NCBI GenBank assembly: GCA_905397405.1
Contig: CAJPVJ010000034.1
Location: 1-58,050 of the forward strand
Source of the DNA: Oppiella nova
Lineage: Eukaryota; Arthropoda; Arachnida; Sarcoptiformes; Oppiidae
DNA: 58,050 nt
Direction: 5' to 3'
Shown: piece by piece, positions 23,401-38,102 of the stretch
How positions within the stretch are numbered: the first letter of the stretch is position 1
Layout: the number at the start of each line of letters is the position of its first letter
Position numbers and translations under genes: made by a program
The notes under the pieces: generated by a model
The model's input: only the letters and a program-made list of their open reading frames with translations
Database searches by the model: none
Told to the model about the DNA's origin: nothing

Positions 23401-24695
23401 AGAGGAAAATTCAAATTTCTTTTGAAATATAATCGGATATTAATTTGTGATTACATTAAGACTTTATCACTTGATCATACGTACACTTCATATATAAATT
23501 TTTTGATTTAAGAAATTAATCATTAATTACATAATTAGTATACAATTAAGGAATGTTTTAGATTTTTATTTTTATTCTAATTATGAAATCAATATGTGTT
23601 TGAAATATAGAGCAATGAATGAAATACAATCAAATTATTACTCAATTGTATGTATTTTTTCTTATTATCCATTTTATGTGATATTTTAGTTATTTTATTG
23701 TCATTTCTCTTATGCAAAGACAACACAAAATAAGAGCAAATTAATAGAGAGAAGGCATAAGAATAGCGTATACTTTAAGATCATATCTATTGTATACTAA
23801 AACAAACAAAAATTATAATAAATGTTCACATAATAGGGGAAAAGAAATTAGATAAAATATTTTACATCAAAGTATTATATATTAAAAAGCGGTAAAAATA
23901 TAATAATAAAAGAATAAAATCAAAATAACAACAAAAAATAAATGTAAAACATTTGATAATAATCGTGTAAAATTAGAAATATGTTAAATAAGTAGAGAAT
24001 AGTTTGTAAATATAATGACAAAAATGGCATTTGATAGGACTTATACTGAATGTGCTTGCTGCTTAAGCTGCTCATTGCTGTTCATTTAAGAACTTGACTG
24101 AGAGGTAAATTAAGTTTATCATTATTATTACAGGTATATTAGTAGTGTATAATATCTTATGGTATGGTATGGCATAAGCATTCATTTAAGAGTAATAATC
24201 CATTCAACGATAATAATAATATATGAGAGAAGTTTTGTCGGAAACCTTGTGTTTGTCTCATAAAAATCGATCCAATTTTTTAACGTATAAAATATGTTAT
24301 ATTATTATTAGCCGACAAAACAACTTCTCTCGCGATATTAGTATTATCTGTAAAGTGTGTTTGGCTTATGTTTTAGACTAAATAATTGCTTCAATTATGA
24401 TTATTCTCTCATTATTTTCAGAAATTATAAATAGTTTCAAAAGTCAAGTCAAGTCATGGCATTAAATATGAAAATTAAAAATCTAAAACAAAAGGATTTG
24501 CAGGTTTTCTATAGTAAACGGTTGTGTAATATTCCGAAACTACTAATTAGTTATTGCATTTGACTAACGGTTTATATAAGCAATGTTTGCAATCAGAGTG
24601 TCATTAGTATTGTTAATATTATTCTTAGTTTTTTCATTAAAATTAATTTTTTCAAAATATCTAAACATAATATCACTTATAGTTTGGTGTCAACT
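20467..24695. other. Long AT-rich region between VPS29 and the APP-like gene
   Basis: About 4.2 kb with no coding exon that I can support. It contains the VPS29 promoter next to 20467 and presumably the 3' UTR of the minus-strand APP-like gene on its right side. A hairpin-forming imperfect inverted repeat lies at 24210-24347, and an ACTACCGGCGCCCT motif at 20840-20853. No RNA gene or transposon protein is recognised. Confidence 0.5.
24210..24347. repeat. Imperfect inverted repeat (hairpin) near the APP-like 3' end
   Basis: The left arm 24210-24241 ends in GAGAGAAGTTTTGTCGG. The right arm 24312-24347 begins with CCGACAAAACAACTTCTCTC, its reverse complement apart from a 2-3 base insertion. Flanking AT-rich bases extend the pairing to about 32-36 bases per arm around a ~70-base loop. 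It could be a foldback or MITE remnant, or a structured RNA in the 3' UTR. Confidence 0.7.
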
Positions 24696-27600
24696 CTAAG
24701 CCTGTGTTTGTGAGGCTTCGAAGTACTTATACGTGGGGTTCTCATATCCATTGATCTGCATGTTTGCCACATGCCGTTCCTCAGGGGTCACCGCCTGATC
24801 CACTTCGACGAAGCCCTGACTGTGTGGCGATCGTTGGGTATGTTTTTTCAGCAAAACTATGCCAACGATGGTTGCCGTCAGTAATGCGATGCCCGCGAAG
24901 GCGAGGGTTATGTAAACACTTCCGTTCCATCGGAGTCTCTGGTGGTAGGGCTCACGGCGTATGGAATAGGACTTCATAACAGATCCAAACAAATGAGTCA
25001 AACAATCAAATCAATGTCATTGTAGAGCACTTACAGCCTCGTTGTGATGGAATGCCTGACTTTGTATATACGACTGCTTAGGTGTGGGCACCATATCGTG
25101 CACTTCATTGGTCTCCTCGTCCTCATGAGGTATAACACCCGCCGAACGCATAGGCGTTGAGCTCACGGGAGTGGGTGTGGGCGCCAACACTGCGCTACTG
25201 GCCCTCTGGTCGTCCTCATTGCTGGTGCGCTCGTCCTCCATGGACTCGGGATCGAACTCCTGCTCCAATTTGCCGCTCTTCTGGTTCGCCTCCACCCGTC
25301 TCTTCTCGTCCTGAAGTTCTTTCAGTTCCTGTTTCCTCTGCTCCTCCACCATCTTCTGGCGCTCCCTTTCCTGTTGCTTCTGAGCCACCTCTTCCTCATA
25401 CCTGTCCATAATCGCCAATTCAGACTCTTTTGATATCTTCTCATCGAAAGGAATTCCTCTGAGATTATGCCAAAAGGCAACCATTCGGCGCTTGATTTTG
25501 TCGGCGATATTGGGAACCCTATCGAGCATTTGAATGGATTGGTTGGCCATTCGGATCAAGTCGTCCAAGTGGTCCAACATTGCGTCCTTGTCTTTAAGCG
25601 CTTGTTTGGTGTATGAGTTGAGAAGATGTCTGAAGTGGTGGAGAGTGTGAGTCCTATCCTTCTCCAGAGCCCGCAATAGCTTTTCCAAACACTTCTCAAT
25701 GCGTTTGGTTTTGGGAGGGCTTTGATCTAAGCTCTGTGTAAAGCAATCCATTGCAGACTTTTTGCGCAAATTAATTATAGTCATCACTCTTTGCTGATGC
25801 ATTGAAATCAATTGTCTCTTCTCAGCCGAACCCTCCTCTTCCAGAGCCTCCACAGTCTTCTGGAAACGTCCCGTCATTTTCTTCTTAAAGTCTTCGGCGC
25901 CCTTCGGGTCTTTGATCCGCATTTCCTGATAGTGTTCCTCGAGTTCACTCCACTCTTTCATAACCTAAACGACCAAAAATGATATCATTTTTCCATAAAA
26001 AACACATTTCGATAGATAGAGTTGTTTTAATGATTGCATAAAAAGACATAAAATGATAATTCAGACGAAACACAGGTTTTGATACGATTTTTATACAGTT
26101 ATCTAATGTAAGGGAGAGTTTGAGTGAACACTAACTTTAGTGACTTTCTGGCGATGGTTGTCCTCCAGTGACTTCTGGGCTGATTTGAACGAATCGTGTT
26201 CTTTCTGGGAATCAAAATGACTTAAATAGAAATCAACGGGTCGTTCAGTGGTTGTGGTGGTGGTGGTAGTCGTGGTGGTGGTCGAGCTGCTCTTGAGGTC
26301 GTCATCTTCATCGTAGTCGTCGTCGTAATAGTCATCATCGTCTTCGTCGCTGTCGTCGCCCTCAGAGTCGATGTTATCATTAATTTTGTGTTTGTTGTCA
26401 TCGATTATGTTGTCCTTAACATCTGTGCCGCTGTTTGTGTGCATTCTGCGAGTGTTGTCTGCGTTTGTCTGAGGGTTAGGACAGCAGACAAACTCGACAC
26501 CGGAGAAGATGCCGACCCCACACGGCAACAGCATTGCAAAGCTCTGCAATTTCATCGTCCGTTTGTCACAACTGGTGGTCGCAGTCCTGTTCCAGTAGTC
26601 AGAGCTCTGACAGACGCTCTGGTTATGGATGTGATCGAAGAGACAATGTTCGGGCACTAGTAGGGCGTCGCTCTGGAAGGGCCCCTCTAAGCACCGGTAG
26701 GGCTTAATCCAGTGCTTGGCTCTGCACTTCTTTTGGCCTAATTTACACCAATTGTTAATTTTGTAGTATTTGTTGGATTCGACAATATTTCTGACATCTT
26801 CTTTCGGGTAAACCTATTCATCGATAAATGTTTGGTTAAATTAACTGCAATTTTACGTATTGTTTGATTCATTAAAAATAAGCCAAAACTAGTAATGAGT
26901 ATTGCTATCGTTCAAAGACCACTATTTATTGGCCTCTTTGGTCACATCCACTACAATAGCGGTGATGTATAGAGTTATGTCAACTGGGAATACATTAACA
27001 AAAAACAGTCAATGAAAAGGAGAAACTAAATGAAAGTTTATTCCGATTACAAGGGTTTACCAGAATTTATTGTATGGTATGAACCAAAGATCGGTTTATC
27101 CAGAAAAAGGAAAGAAATAAATAAATACACACTTTTATCTTCTTATTAGCATTTCATTACTTATAATATAAGCATTACATCAATACTCTTGATATGAATA
27201 TTTTTATGATTACTATATATTACAATACATTTATTGTCAAGACTTCTAACCACTGTTTGATTTATATTTAATTAAATTCTATAAATATATTTCTTGCGAT
27301 TCAAAGCAAATCAAACAAATATATTATATATAGAATGAAATCATTAATAAAAAATAAATGATTTATTGACTTTAAATGAAATCAAACTAGTATAATTTAC
27401 TGTGTAATTAATTCATAAAAAATCTTTAGATGTTGTCTTCAAACGATGGCAACAGATGTTAACTTAAAATTTATTTTTAAAAGAAAAATAATTCAATTTG
27501 TTTGCCTTTCTTTGCTTTGCTTTGAATGATTGTATGACTGGGACTACCAGTGAGGGGTTAACTCTAATCAGAAAATTCATTAAAATGATGTTTTGTTGTC

Positions 27601-30600
27601 AAAACTCATGGAAATAATTATCTCGTGGTTTACTGGGAATCCATTAGAAATGATGAGAGAGTGACTCAATAAAGTCACCGAATATTTGCAATAAGTCTTA
27701 AGGTTTGTGTCAATCGATAATCGAGGAGAATGTGAACAGAAAGTTAAGCACTTTTTGATCAATTTGTATGGTTTGAAAACTTAAATGAGAAACATAAGTG
27801 AGTTATTTATATAAAATTCTAAATTTAAATAACTTGCAAAGAGTTTATAATTTTCTAATTGTTTTAAATATATTAACAAATTTTGTATTTATATTACATT
27901 AAGAATGAATGACAAGGAAGTGAAGGGCCCAACAGCGGGCCGACTGTATGTGAACCCCAGTAGTCAGCAAATTAAGATTGACTTATTGGTAGAGTGGAGG
28001 CAAACACAACAAAATATTCAAACTATAGCTATATATGGCTCCAAGAATTGCGAGTCTTTATTCTCAATACTATTCATAACATTAGATGTAATCCTACTTT
28101 TATGAGAAGCCTTAGGCTATGTGTGCAATGCATAAGAGTTGAGTGATTTACTACATCTTAAGCAAGTTTTCCAAATACAGCAAACTTTTCTTAACTAAAG
28201 ATATTTCAATGCATTCATACATTTGAAATGAAAAGCAGAAACAGTATAACCTCAGAGAGAAAAGTCTAAAGAATTGTTTAATATTTTAGTGAATATAAGA
28301 TATTTTAAACTAAACATACAAGTGCTTGAGAAGGGTATGTGAATACAAATTATTGACTGTTTTTGCTAATCTTGTATGAAATCAAACTACAGTATACTGT
28401 AATGCATACATACAATAGAGCTCATGCTATGAAAATATCGTATAACTCATTAATTATCCAAAAAACATATGAAACTTGTGTAATGATTGTTACACTATTA
28501 TAACAGATATGAGAGAAATATTGAACAGAATTGGGAAACAAGAACTCAAAGGGAAGAGAGAATTAATTTGAAAGCAATTCTCTTATTATTCATTGTATTC
28601 GCTGTACATCTGTTTGCAAAGTGAAGCCAAACGTCCACTTATTCTCCAAAGGAATCGTATTATCGATTGATTTCCACTTTTGTTGTTTAACTCATTTTTG
28701 CTGCCAATAAAGCACTCAAAATCACTATTCTTTAGATTCTACACTCATTTAACTGTTTAATGAATTATAACCATTTGAACACAAGAATAATCTTTTCTAA
28801 ACAATGAATTCATATCAAAAATGCATATTTGTATGAAATAATAATTCTATAGAAATGCAAACAATGCTCATAATAACAAAATGTAACGATTGACTGCAAC
28901 TATAGATTAATATGTTTGTAATTCATTAATAAGTTAAACGTAACGTAAATGAGTGCTATTTATAATAAGTTCTCTGTTTATTAATAATGAAACTTCAGTC
29001 GAAAATTAACGATTCATTTAGACATCAAATATATTATTTATGACGAATACAGTACAGAATCCCTTTCTGAATATTATATAATATCTATAAATTTGATATA
29101 TCTTTAAATTATTGGTTTCACTCTCGTATCCAACATTTGTTGAGGTCTTTAATGGTCTACAAAATTGAATATTTGCTAAGAATTGTTAAGAATTGATGAA
29201 CAAAATAACAGACATTAATATTCATAAATTATGATTAAATTTATATAACAGGGAGACAAAACTTTATGACTCTATGAGTGAATAGTTTGTCAGGTATTCA
29301 TTTAAAGTCTGTAAAATCGATACACAACAGCATTGGTAGGGTTCACACAAATGAATTGATTGTGAGCTCAAGAAAAAGCATAATATGTTGGGATATATTG
29401 TGATATTGTTTTGTGTGCTCTTCTTCTGCACATTTGTACTCAACGTATATATACTCTACTCCTGTAGTCCTGTATTATATGAGTCGACGCCCAGAGTATG
29501 CATCAAAGATATGCATCGAAACACTCGAATGCCTTTCCAGAGGTTGTAATGCCTTTCCAGAGGTTGTGATCGATATTTGGAGTTTGAGTACACTTTGGGC
29601 TCAGTTCTCATTGCAACCCAACGTAAGAGATGGTTATGAATGAAATATAGCCGTAAAGGTATAGAGACTCGCAATTCTTTGCATACACTACAGTACATAC
29701 AGTATCCGATTATTATTAGTCATTCGGCTTAATATTCATTTGAATCGATCAGAATTTATGTCATTATTTTGCGAGACATAACTGACATATCATTTGTATC
29801 CAATGAATTACAAAATTGACGGAATTGTCTGTTTATTGTAATAGACTTACAGTGAGAGGAGTTTCTAATCAAATCAGTCACACGATGATTATTGCAATAC
29901 TAATTCATACCTTAATAATTAGATTCACATCTAAGGAGTAACTATGAATTTACTAGTTTTGGTTATTCACAGATATAATGATTGTGAACAATTGATACAC
30001 CAATTAGACTAATGATCTTCCGGCATACCTTTCGACAGTATTCGAGAATCTCGAGTTTGTCTTTAGTGCAAACGGCTTTGGGGTCGGGATCTGAAATCCA
30101 TCGCTTGTTTTCATCGAGATATTGGTTGTGATACTTGCCGTGTCCGCAAAGTATAGCCACCATAGGCTGGAAATGACTCAGTCCTGTGTCTATGTTCGCC
30201 GCCAATGCCTGTCATAGAAAACAATACATTTTAATTATAATTTGTTGCTGAAACTATTTATTTAAAGTATTATGATTTTAGTCCACATTTAGCAGCATTT
30301 GTAAAACAAAACGCGTAATAAATTATAGTTATTTAAGGGATAATTAACTTAAATGAGGGAAAAGTAAATAGACAAATATTTTCGCGATGAGAGTTAAGTA
30401 CAGTTACTGTAAAAGTTTTTCGCTTAAAATATATGACTGTATAATATAATAGAGTTTTAAGTTTCGGTAGAAAATCGATGAAAACTACTCGGAAGAGAGA
30501 ATTTGCAAATTAAATACAATTGCAATCAAATAAAAGTTTGCTTCAGCGATGAGTTCAGACATCGTTTAATGCGTCCAAACGGCAAATAAATCTAATTAAT

Positions 30601-33600
30601 TGTTAGCCTAAAGAAAATTTATAGTTTTAAACGATTGTTAACAATGAGAATGAGATGAAGACATGATTTAAAGCAACGTTTGGCTCAACAGAAACGACAA
30701 ACGAAAATATCACCAAAAATAGATTGAATATGTGTTTTATGCGAGAAAATGAACGGTAAATGTGAAGTCAATGTTTAATTCTCTTTTGCAATAATATATC
30801 ACAAAAAGGGAATCCAATTAAGTGTAAAGCATGAGAGGAAAGGCCTGAACAATTACGCTCAACTACCGGTTCACTCAATTGCATACTTAAGACACAGCAG
30901 TATTTACAGACCAGACAATTGCCATCAACGGCACCGACACATACATTGCCGTCAATGGCCCTAAAATGCATTGATCGCCACTTTGGTAGTCATCAACTCT
31001 TTTTTCTATTACCACTTTTACTCTGTATTACAAATACATCACTTCTAAGAGAGTCTAATATTTGATTTAATTTTAAATTTCTTTCTTTCCTCTAAACCAT
31101 CGAAAATGAAAATCTCGAGAATAAAAGACAAAATGTTTGGTTTGCTTTCACTTCATAGCTTTAAAACATATATCAAACATAAAAATATTCTCCGATTTTT
31201 AAAGTTTCCTAAATATAGTGTATCTCTAAGTAAGTTGTGTTCCTTTAAGAGTTTCTTTTTTTGGAAAAATAGAAAATCATAAAAATAAATGAAAAATTTT
31301 CTGCAGTTTTCAAAATTAAGGCAATAAAAAGAGAGATAAGATTTAAGGCAAAGGACTTCTCTGACATAAACTGAGCGCTAAATTATGGAAACATTACTTA
31401 AGGTGTGTTCCGACGAGAGTTAGACCTAAAACAAGACTACAAGAGAGATGTAATTATTTGAAAATCATTGTAAATAATATGCTTAAAACGGAACATTCAT
31501 TTTCTTAACTAAAAATCGATTCTCTCTCTCTCTCTCTCTCTCTCCTCATAGAAAAGAGTATAATATTTCTAAAGATAATTGAATTTTAAGTATTTTTGAA
31601 AAAGAAAATTGCGTTCAAAATAAAAAACTTTCTTTTCATATTTAATATAAAGAAATAATTATGAGTTTGACTTTAAGTTACATAAAAGTTATGTAATTTA
31701 AAAATCATATTAAGTAAAACTTCAGGATTTCAAATAATAAAAATAAAATTCTAGATTTTAGCAATCCTAATTTGTTAGTAAAATATTTATATAAATGCAA
31801 TTCAAATTACAATTGGAGTATACTATTTTATCAAAACCACGAATTAAATGCCGCCATATATTGTATTTCAAAATATATAATAATTATTCAAAGAATTCAA
31901 TTTGTGTGATTTTTGAAATATGATAGTAACCATATTTTAATAGTAATACTTATACTGTATAATATTTGCAAAATTATGTTATTTCAAATAACTTACTTGT
32001 AATATAAGGTTTTAATGACAGTACAATTGTAAAAGTAAACTAGATATATAAATATTTTTTATTTGAATAGAAAACAAAAATCAACATAAATTAAGGCTTT
32101 AAGTAAAATATTGAATAAAAAGTTTTGAGTGAATAGTTTGAGGCATTACACAAAAGCAAACTTTTACGATAAGTTTGACAATATTATAGTTATCGACTTT
32201 TTCTACTCTATTTTGTAGACTCAATAGATTTTGTGCTTAATATTCATTTTTAGTAAATTTTAAAAATATTTACTTAAAATATATATCCAAAACACAAACT
32301 CATTATAAGATTTGCAATCAATTGAGGGGAAGACTGTTTGCTAAAAGAATTGTCTGAATTATGTTTTGCAGTACTTTTTTCTTATAAATTAATTATAGAG
32401 GACTATAATGAGGTAGAGTTGGGGCAAACAAATGTTATTTAATAATTTACAAATACTTTTAACACAAACTTATTGATTGTGTTGTTAGAAAAGAGAGTGA
32501 ATTCTCTTGAAATGGTAGTCCTTTATCGATATAATTGAAAAGTTAATAGAAATGGTGTCTCAATGAAGAAAATACAAGAATTTAAAATTTTGATGAAATT
32601 TTCAATTCTATAGAATTTCTTTAATTGAAATTTCATTTAAGAAAATGGGATAAAACTGTTTTCTAAAACGGTAAAACACTTACACAATAGTAAACACAAT
32701 TCAAAACTGGAAATATAACTTCTCATTTGTATTTTACATGCATTCAGACAATGGATGAAATGGAAAATATATGTTTGCGGTTGAGACTAAAATGCTCGGG
32801 TATATGGATATCATTAATATATGATGGTTACTAAAAGCATTTCTAAATTTATATACAGAATATGGTGTAATGAATCATTAATTAATAACTAAAATTAGAG
32901 TTAAATTTAAAATAAAATTTTCAATTAATAATTGCTGCGAATGAATATCGTTAGAGTTTGGGATTAAAATAGATTTGATATAATTTATTCAAAATAAAAT
33001 TTATACAACTTTATAAAAAATATTTTAAAAGCAAATTAATTTCTCAGAAGAATTTTGTGGAATAAGTAATCCTTTTTTATGAGATAATAAATACTATTTC
33101 AAGGTTTTATGACAACTATTAATATGTTTTTATATTAAAATTTAGAAAATATTTATAAATATAATCACATTATTGCTTGAGACACGCATTAAACTAGTCT
33201 TTAGACGATTATTCAACGCTTCATATATGAAGTATAAATATATTTAAATAAAAAATTCAATATTCATTTAAAATATTAAATATACTGTACTAAATGTACT
33301 AGTGAATGTACTGTACTAAAATTTAATATAAAAAACTAAGTAACTTTTGCCAGACATGCCTAAAACTAATTTACATTAATTATAATTTTTACACATCTTT
33401 AACAGCCATTAATATGCAGTAAAAACAAAAACTGTTACATAATTACAATATTTTTCAGAGAAACTAATTAAAGATTAATTTCATATAAAAATTTAATTTT
33501 AAAACGTCAATTGATATAATCTATAAATATTTGAAAATTGCATTCAAAACGTATGTTCAATATATCAATATTATAAAATGCTGTATTGAAAGACATTTAC

Positions 33601-36600
33601 AAATATAAACACATATTTATGATATATTTTTGCAAACAATGAGAACATAGCGTAAGAGGAAACATGACATCAACCGATACGAGAGAATCAAATAAATTCT
33701 CTGCCATTGAGTTGAGGACAACACAAGAAATCAATAAAATTGCGTTAAATATATGCATAAATACAAAAACCAGAGTCAGTAACACCGACACTACACTGTG
33801 TGTAAACCCCAGAGACTGAAAATAGCTCCGAGTTTTGGTTACTTTTAGAGACAATCAATGTTTTTATTCTATATTTTGCACAATTCATAGTACAGTATAA
33901 CAGTAATGTTCTATTCGTGAAACAAAAATACATTTTGTGTTTCAATTATTAAAACCCAAATTTCATACACCCTTTTAGATCCCAAATAGATTCACTACAT
34001 TAAGTCTAAGCTGGTATTTGATGCAAATACTGTTCAATTAGAGTGTCTTTAGGTCAGTGAGAGTTTGCAAATATTGACTAAATATAACATAAACTGTTTT
34101 TCAATGAGTAATCAATAATTCGTTATAAGTTTTTTGTAAGGCTTATGTCAATAAGCTATAGAAAACAGACTTTTTAGACAACAAAAAAAACTAAGAAATG
34201 AATTCAATTCAATAAATTGTTTTGTTGTGAAAAAAGAAGAATATATTGAATTACAAAATGAGATACTCTTTTGCGTAAAAAGCACTCGCAGTCTGTGTAA
34301 TGGTTTTTATACAGTATTTTAAGAATAATTTTATGTCATATGAATTATGGCTAAAAATAATAGATAATTTGAATGCATTTATTGTTTTGTGAATAATTTC
34401 AAAGCAAGCTCTTTAGTTTATTTAATTGCAATTATAATTGAAATTTCAATTAATATAATAAAGTGATACATAAATAATTAATAATAACGTATAAGTAATA
34501 GTTCCCTTCAATTCCGGCCTATTTATAAACTTTGGATTCAAATAGAATATAAAAATAAAAATAATAGTATATAATATGTTATAAAAAGTTAGTACGGTAC
34601 TACAATTTTATGCTGGTTGAATATACAATATAATACATAGAAGTTATGTTTACTACTAAAACATGTATTGAACACATGTATTCTTAAATCATGTATAAAA
34701 TTGTCAAACAACAAGAGTTTTTGTCTCATTCACAAAACGTGTGATAAGCGTATGATTTTGCGAATAAATTAACACAAATCTTACCAGTTACTAGTTTATT
34801 GAAAAATACATTTTATAAAAAGTCTCCTAAAATGATTCAATTGATTGAAAAACCTGATTTGACATGACATATATGGCGGATTTTATTTAAATTATATATA
34901 CGGTATATTTGATGACTTCACTATTGAACCCATATATACATCACAATTCATACTAAATATTATTCATGAATAGATGGGATGAGAAAACCCAGAATTTATA
35001 ATAGAGTACATTATAAATACTACGGGCGCTGTACTCATACTACTGGCGCTCTCAGTCGCTGATAACAGAATTGATTTCTCAAATTGAATCATGAATTTCT
35101 ATAAATAAATCAATAATATTGTTAAGAATATCACAATTTAGTGAGCGTTTGGTTCAAAACAATTTCGATTACTTGTGAACCCAATAATGACAATCAATAA
35201 TAGCATAAATAGCTTTTATGAAACAAAATTTCCTTTAAATACTGTACAACACATTACATAATAAATGTAAAACACAAAAAAAACCTAATTATCAATAAAT
35301 ATGAGCATAAATCACACTAACGTTATTAAAATTAATTGTTATTTAACACTAAGTATAAGAATCGTTTTATTTTCTACATTAAAACTATAACCGTTTTGTG
35401 AATAAAGATAAAACACAATTAAAATGATAAATACATTCAATTCTTTAAGGAATTCTCTGTTTTAAAAACCATTAATTTTTAAGATTTTTTATATTAAACT
35501 ACTAATTAATAACTGAATAGAAAAATAGAAATCGATAATAAGTATAGAGTCTGTAGTAAAGATTAAATGAAAACAAAAATTGTTACAAAAAACACCACAA
35601 AAACAATATTTATTCTAAACTGCATTCCTATTGAAGTGATTTGGTATTCAAAACATCGATGACATTGGGGTTTGATTTCAACATATATACTGTATTTGGA
35701 TGTAATAAAATTGTAGAAAATATGTGAGTTTGCACATAAATAAATATATATTGATAACAAATTCTGAATTTTTTATTTGCTTTCGTTTTGTAAATAATTT
35801 GGACAATAGCTATGATATAAGAATATATCGATTTGGAGAATATGTTGACATAAAACGCCTTATTATAACTGAAATACTCTCTAAATATTGAAACCTATTA
35901 CCCAAAAAAATTAAATGAAATAAATTTATTCATATAACTGTAAAGTGTAAATAGATCGTAGGTTTTTAAAATATCAATTTCAATTACAATACATGAAATT
36001 TCTATAATCAGACCAGAATATATTTAATAAGTTAATGTCAAAAATTTAGATAAATATAACATTTGTAGAAATAATGAGATGACAGGCCAGCCTCGCACCG
36101 ACTAATTCTTAGAGATCACGTCCACCAATATTGCCCTCACGTTCACAAAATCAATCACTCTTTCAGTTTTCTGTCAAAGTTTTTTGTCTTATGTTTGTAT
36201 ATTGTGTTCACACCATTGCTATCATAACAGTATATAAGCCCTAATAATAACTGTTAAGCCGGTTATTACCAACGATAAGTCGACTAAATGTTAGCCAAAA
36301 CCCAAAACTAAATCGTAACTCATTGTCATGTTGTCCATCAAAATCTGCGATAAAATAAATAATGACTTTGGAGAAATAAGTTTTTTCGATAGCTTTTCAG
36401 TTCAGTTTAATGTCTCTCCTCATCATTAGAGACAAAAAATGAGTACATTTTGGGCCAAAAATGTTTGACTCGAATGGAGGCTTAAAGTAATAAAAATGAA
36501 TTCACAAAAGACTCATAAAATTGAAAGCGGTAAGATGTATGCAAAACTATGATAACAAATAAATAAATAAAAACAATATAATAACTTCCAATATATTGCG

Positions 36601-38070
36601 TGAAAATAAGGCTGAGTTTGTGAGTCTCTCTGGAAACTGAAGCCAATGATTGAAAACAATTCTGTTGAGTATATATTCATATTTCCACCAGTTTTTTATG
36701 TCTCATTCAGAATATGCTCTGAAAATGGCTTACATTAGGGGCAAAAAACTCAATAATAGCTGATATGAAGCAAATGTTACGGCACTCTAGTTATCTCGAG
36801 TATTAAATATGTTTTGATTTGATTTTACTCCACTATTAATGATATACTATTATGTAATATAAAATCACAAATTGTTGTTCCCTTTCACTGAAAATCCCTT
36901 TCATTTTATTGTTTTCATATTATATAATATTTGAAGAACAGATCATTTTTCTGTGTTTTTTGTAAAATAATATTACTTATGAAAACTTAGTTTCAATGTA
37001 ATGGTGAAAAATATATCATATATAAAGCAATTGTGAATTATATTATTTATTATATTTAGTTTTCCGTTCTTTTAAATTGCATTTCTTGTAATCAAATTCA
37101 ATATATTTTTAGTCTTTTTTCTCTCTTAAGAACTTTGATCTGAAAGTAAAAGGAAATGCTTTTGAATTACACGTCTTTAATGACTTTAAATGAATTTTGC
37201 GTTCATTTCGAGAGAGTTTTCATATTTTCTACTTAAGGATCGAAACAATGTTTCATTTATAAGCGCAAAGAATTTCTCGCAAAAACAAACGATTACTTTG
37301 AAGACTTTTGGGATTCAAATAGGAGTACAATAATTGGATTGGAAATGAAAATTGAAATTATGTACAAAATTAAGACTTTCATTACGAGCCAAGGAATTAA
37401 GACTTTCATATTAGTTGAGTAATAATATTAGAGTAGATTTAGTGATATACGGGTATATCGTGTCATATAATTCTTAAATCAATAATTATTTTCATTGACA
37501 TCATTATATTCTGGATTTTATTTAGAATTCCAATAAAATGTCATACAATTGACAAAAATATTTGAATTAGTTTTAGGCGTTAGGTCTGACCCTCACTATA
37601 GAGCTGATGATGGAATGGGAAGAAAAGCCAACTTTTATTGATCTAATCTTTCGTTTCCTCCGGAGAGAGGAATTATTTTCAACAAATCCACAAAAGTATC
37701 GAAAGTATGCTTTGCTATCAATGTATCGCTCTTTTAGAGTCTTTGGATTTTAGGATCATATCATCAACGGTTGGAAAAGTCGAGAATACATTGTCTTCAA
37801 TAAAATATTAGGCTTTGATTCAAACAAAACCTTATTAAGCAGTGGAGTATTGCCAAAAATCACAAAAACAAAGGCACTGATAATGTTTGGATAATAAGAT
37901 TGAAAATAAAGTATAAGTGATTGAAATGAAGAGCTGAGGAAATGTATGAACGAAGCGAATGCCAAAAACGCGTTCAATAGAGAGCTGAGAGAAACCAATG
38001 GAAGATCTAATCCATTGAAAGTATTGTAAAGTTTCCACTCATTGATCACCAATAAGTAAATCTTTGAGAG

Positions 38071-38102
<32 letters not shown>

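Noticed and set aside
30768-30971. Cys-containing minus-strand frame that could be an extra (Kunitz-like) APP exon
   Set aside because: The cysteine spacing does not fit a Kunitz domain, and the exon 2 to exon 3 junction is already complete in phase 0 and lies elsewhere.
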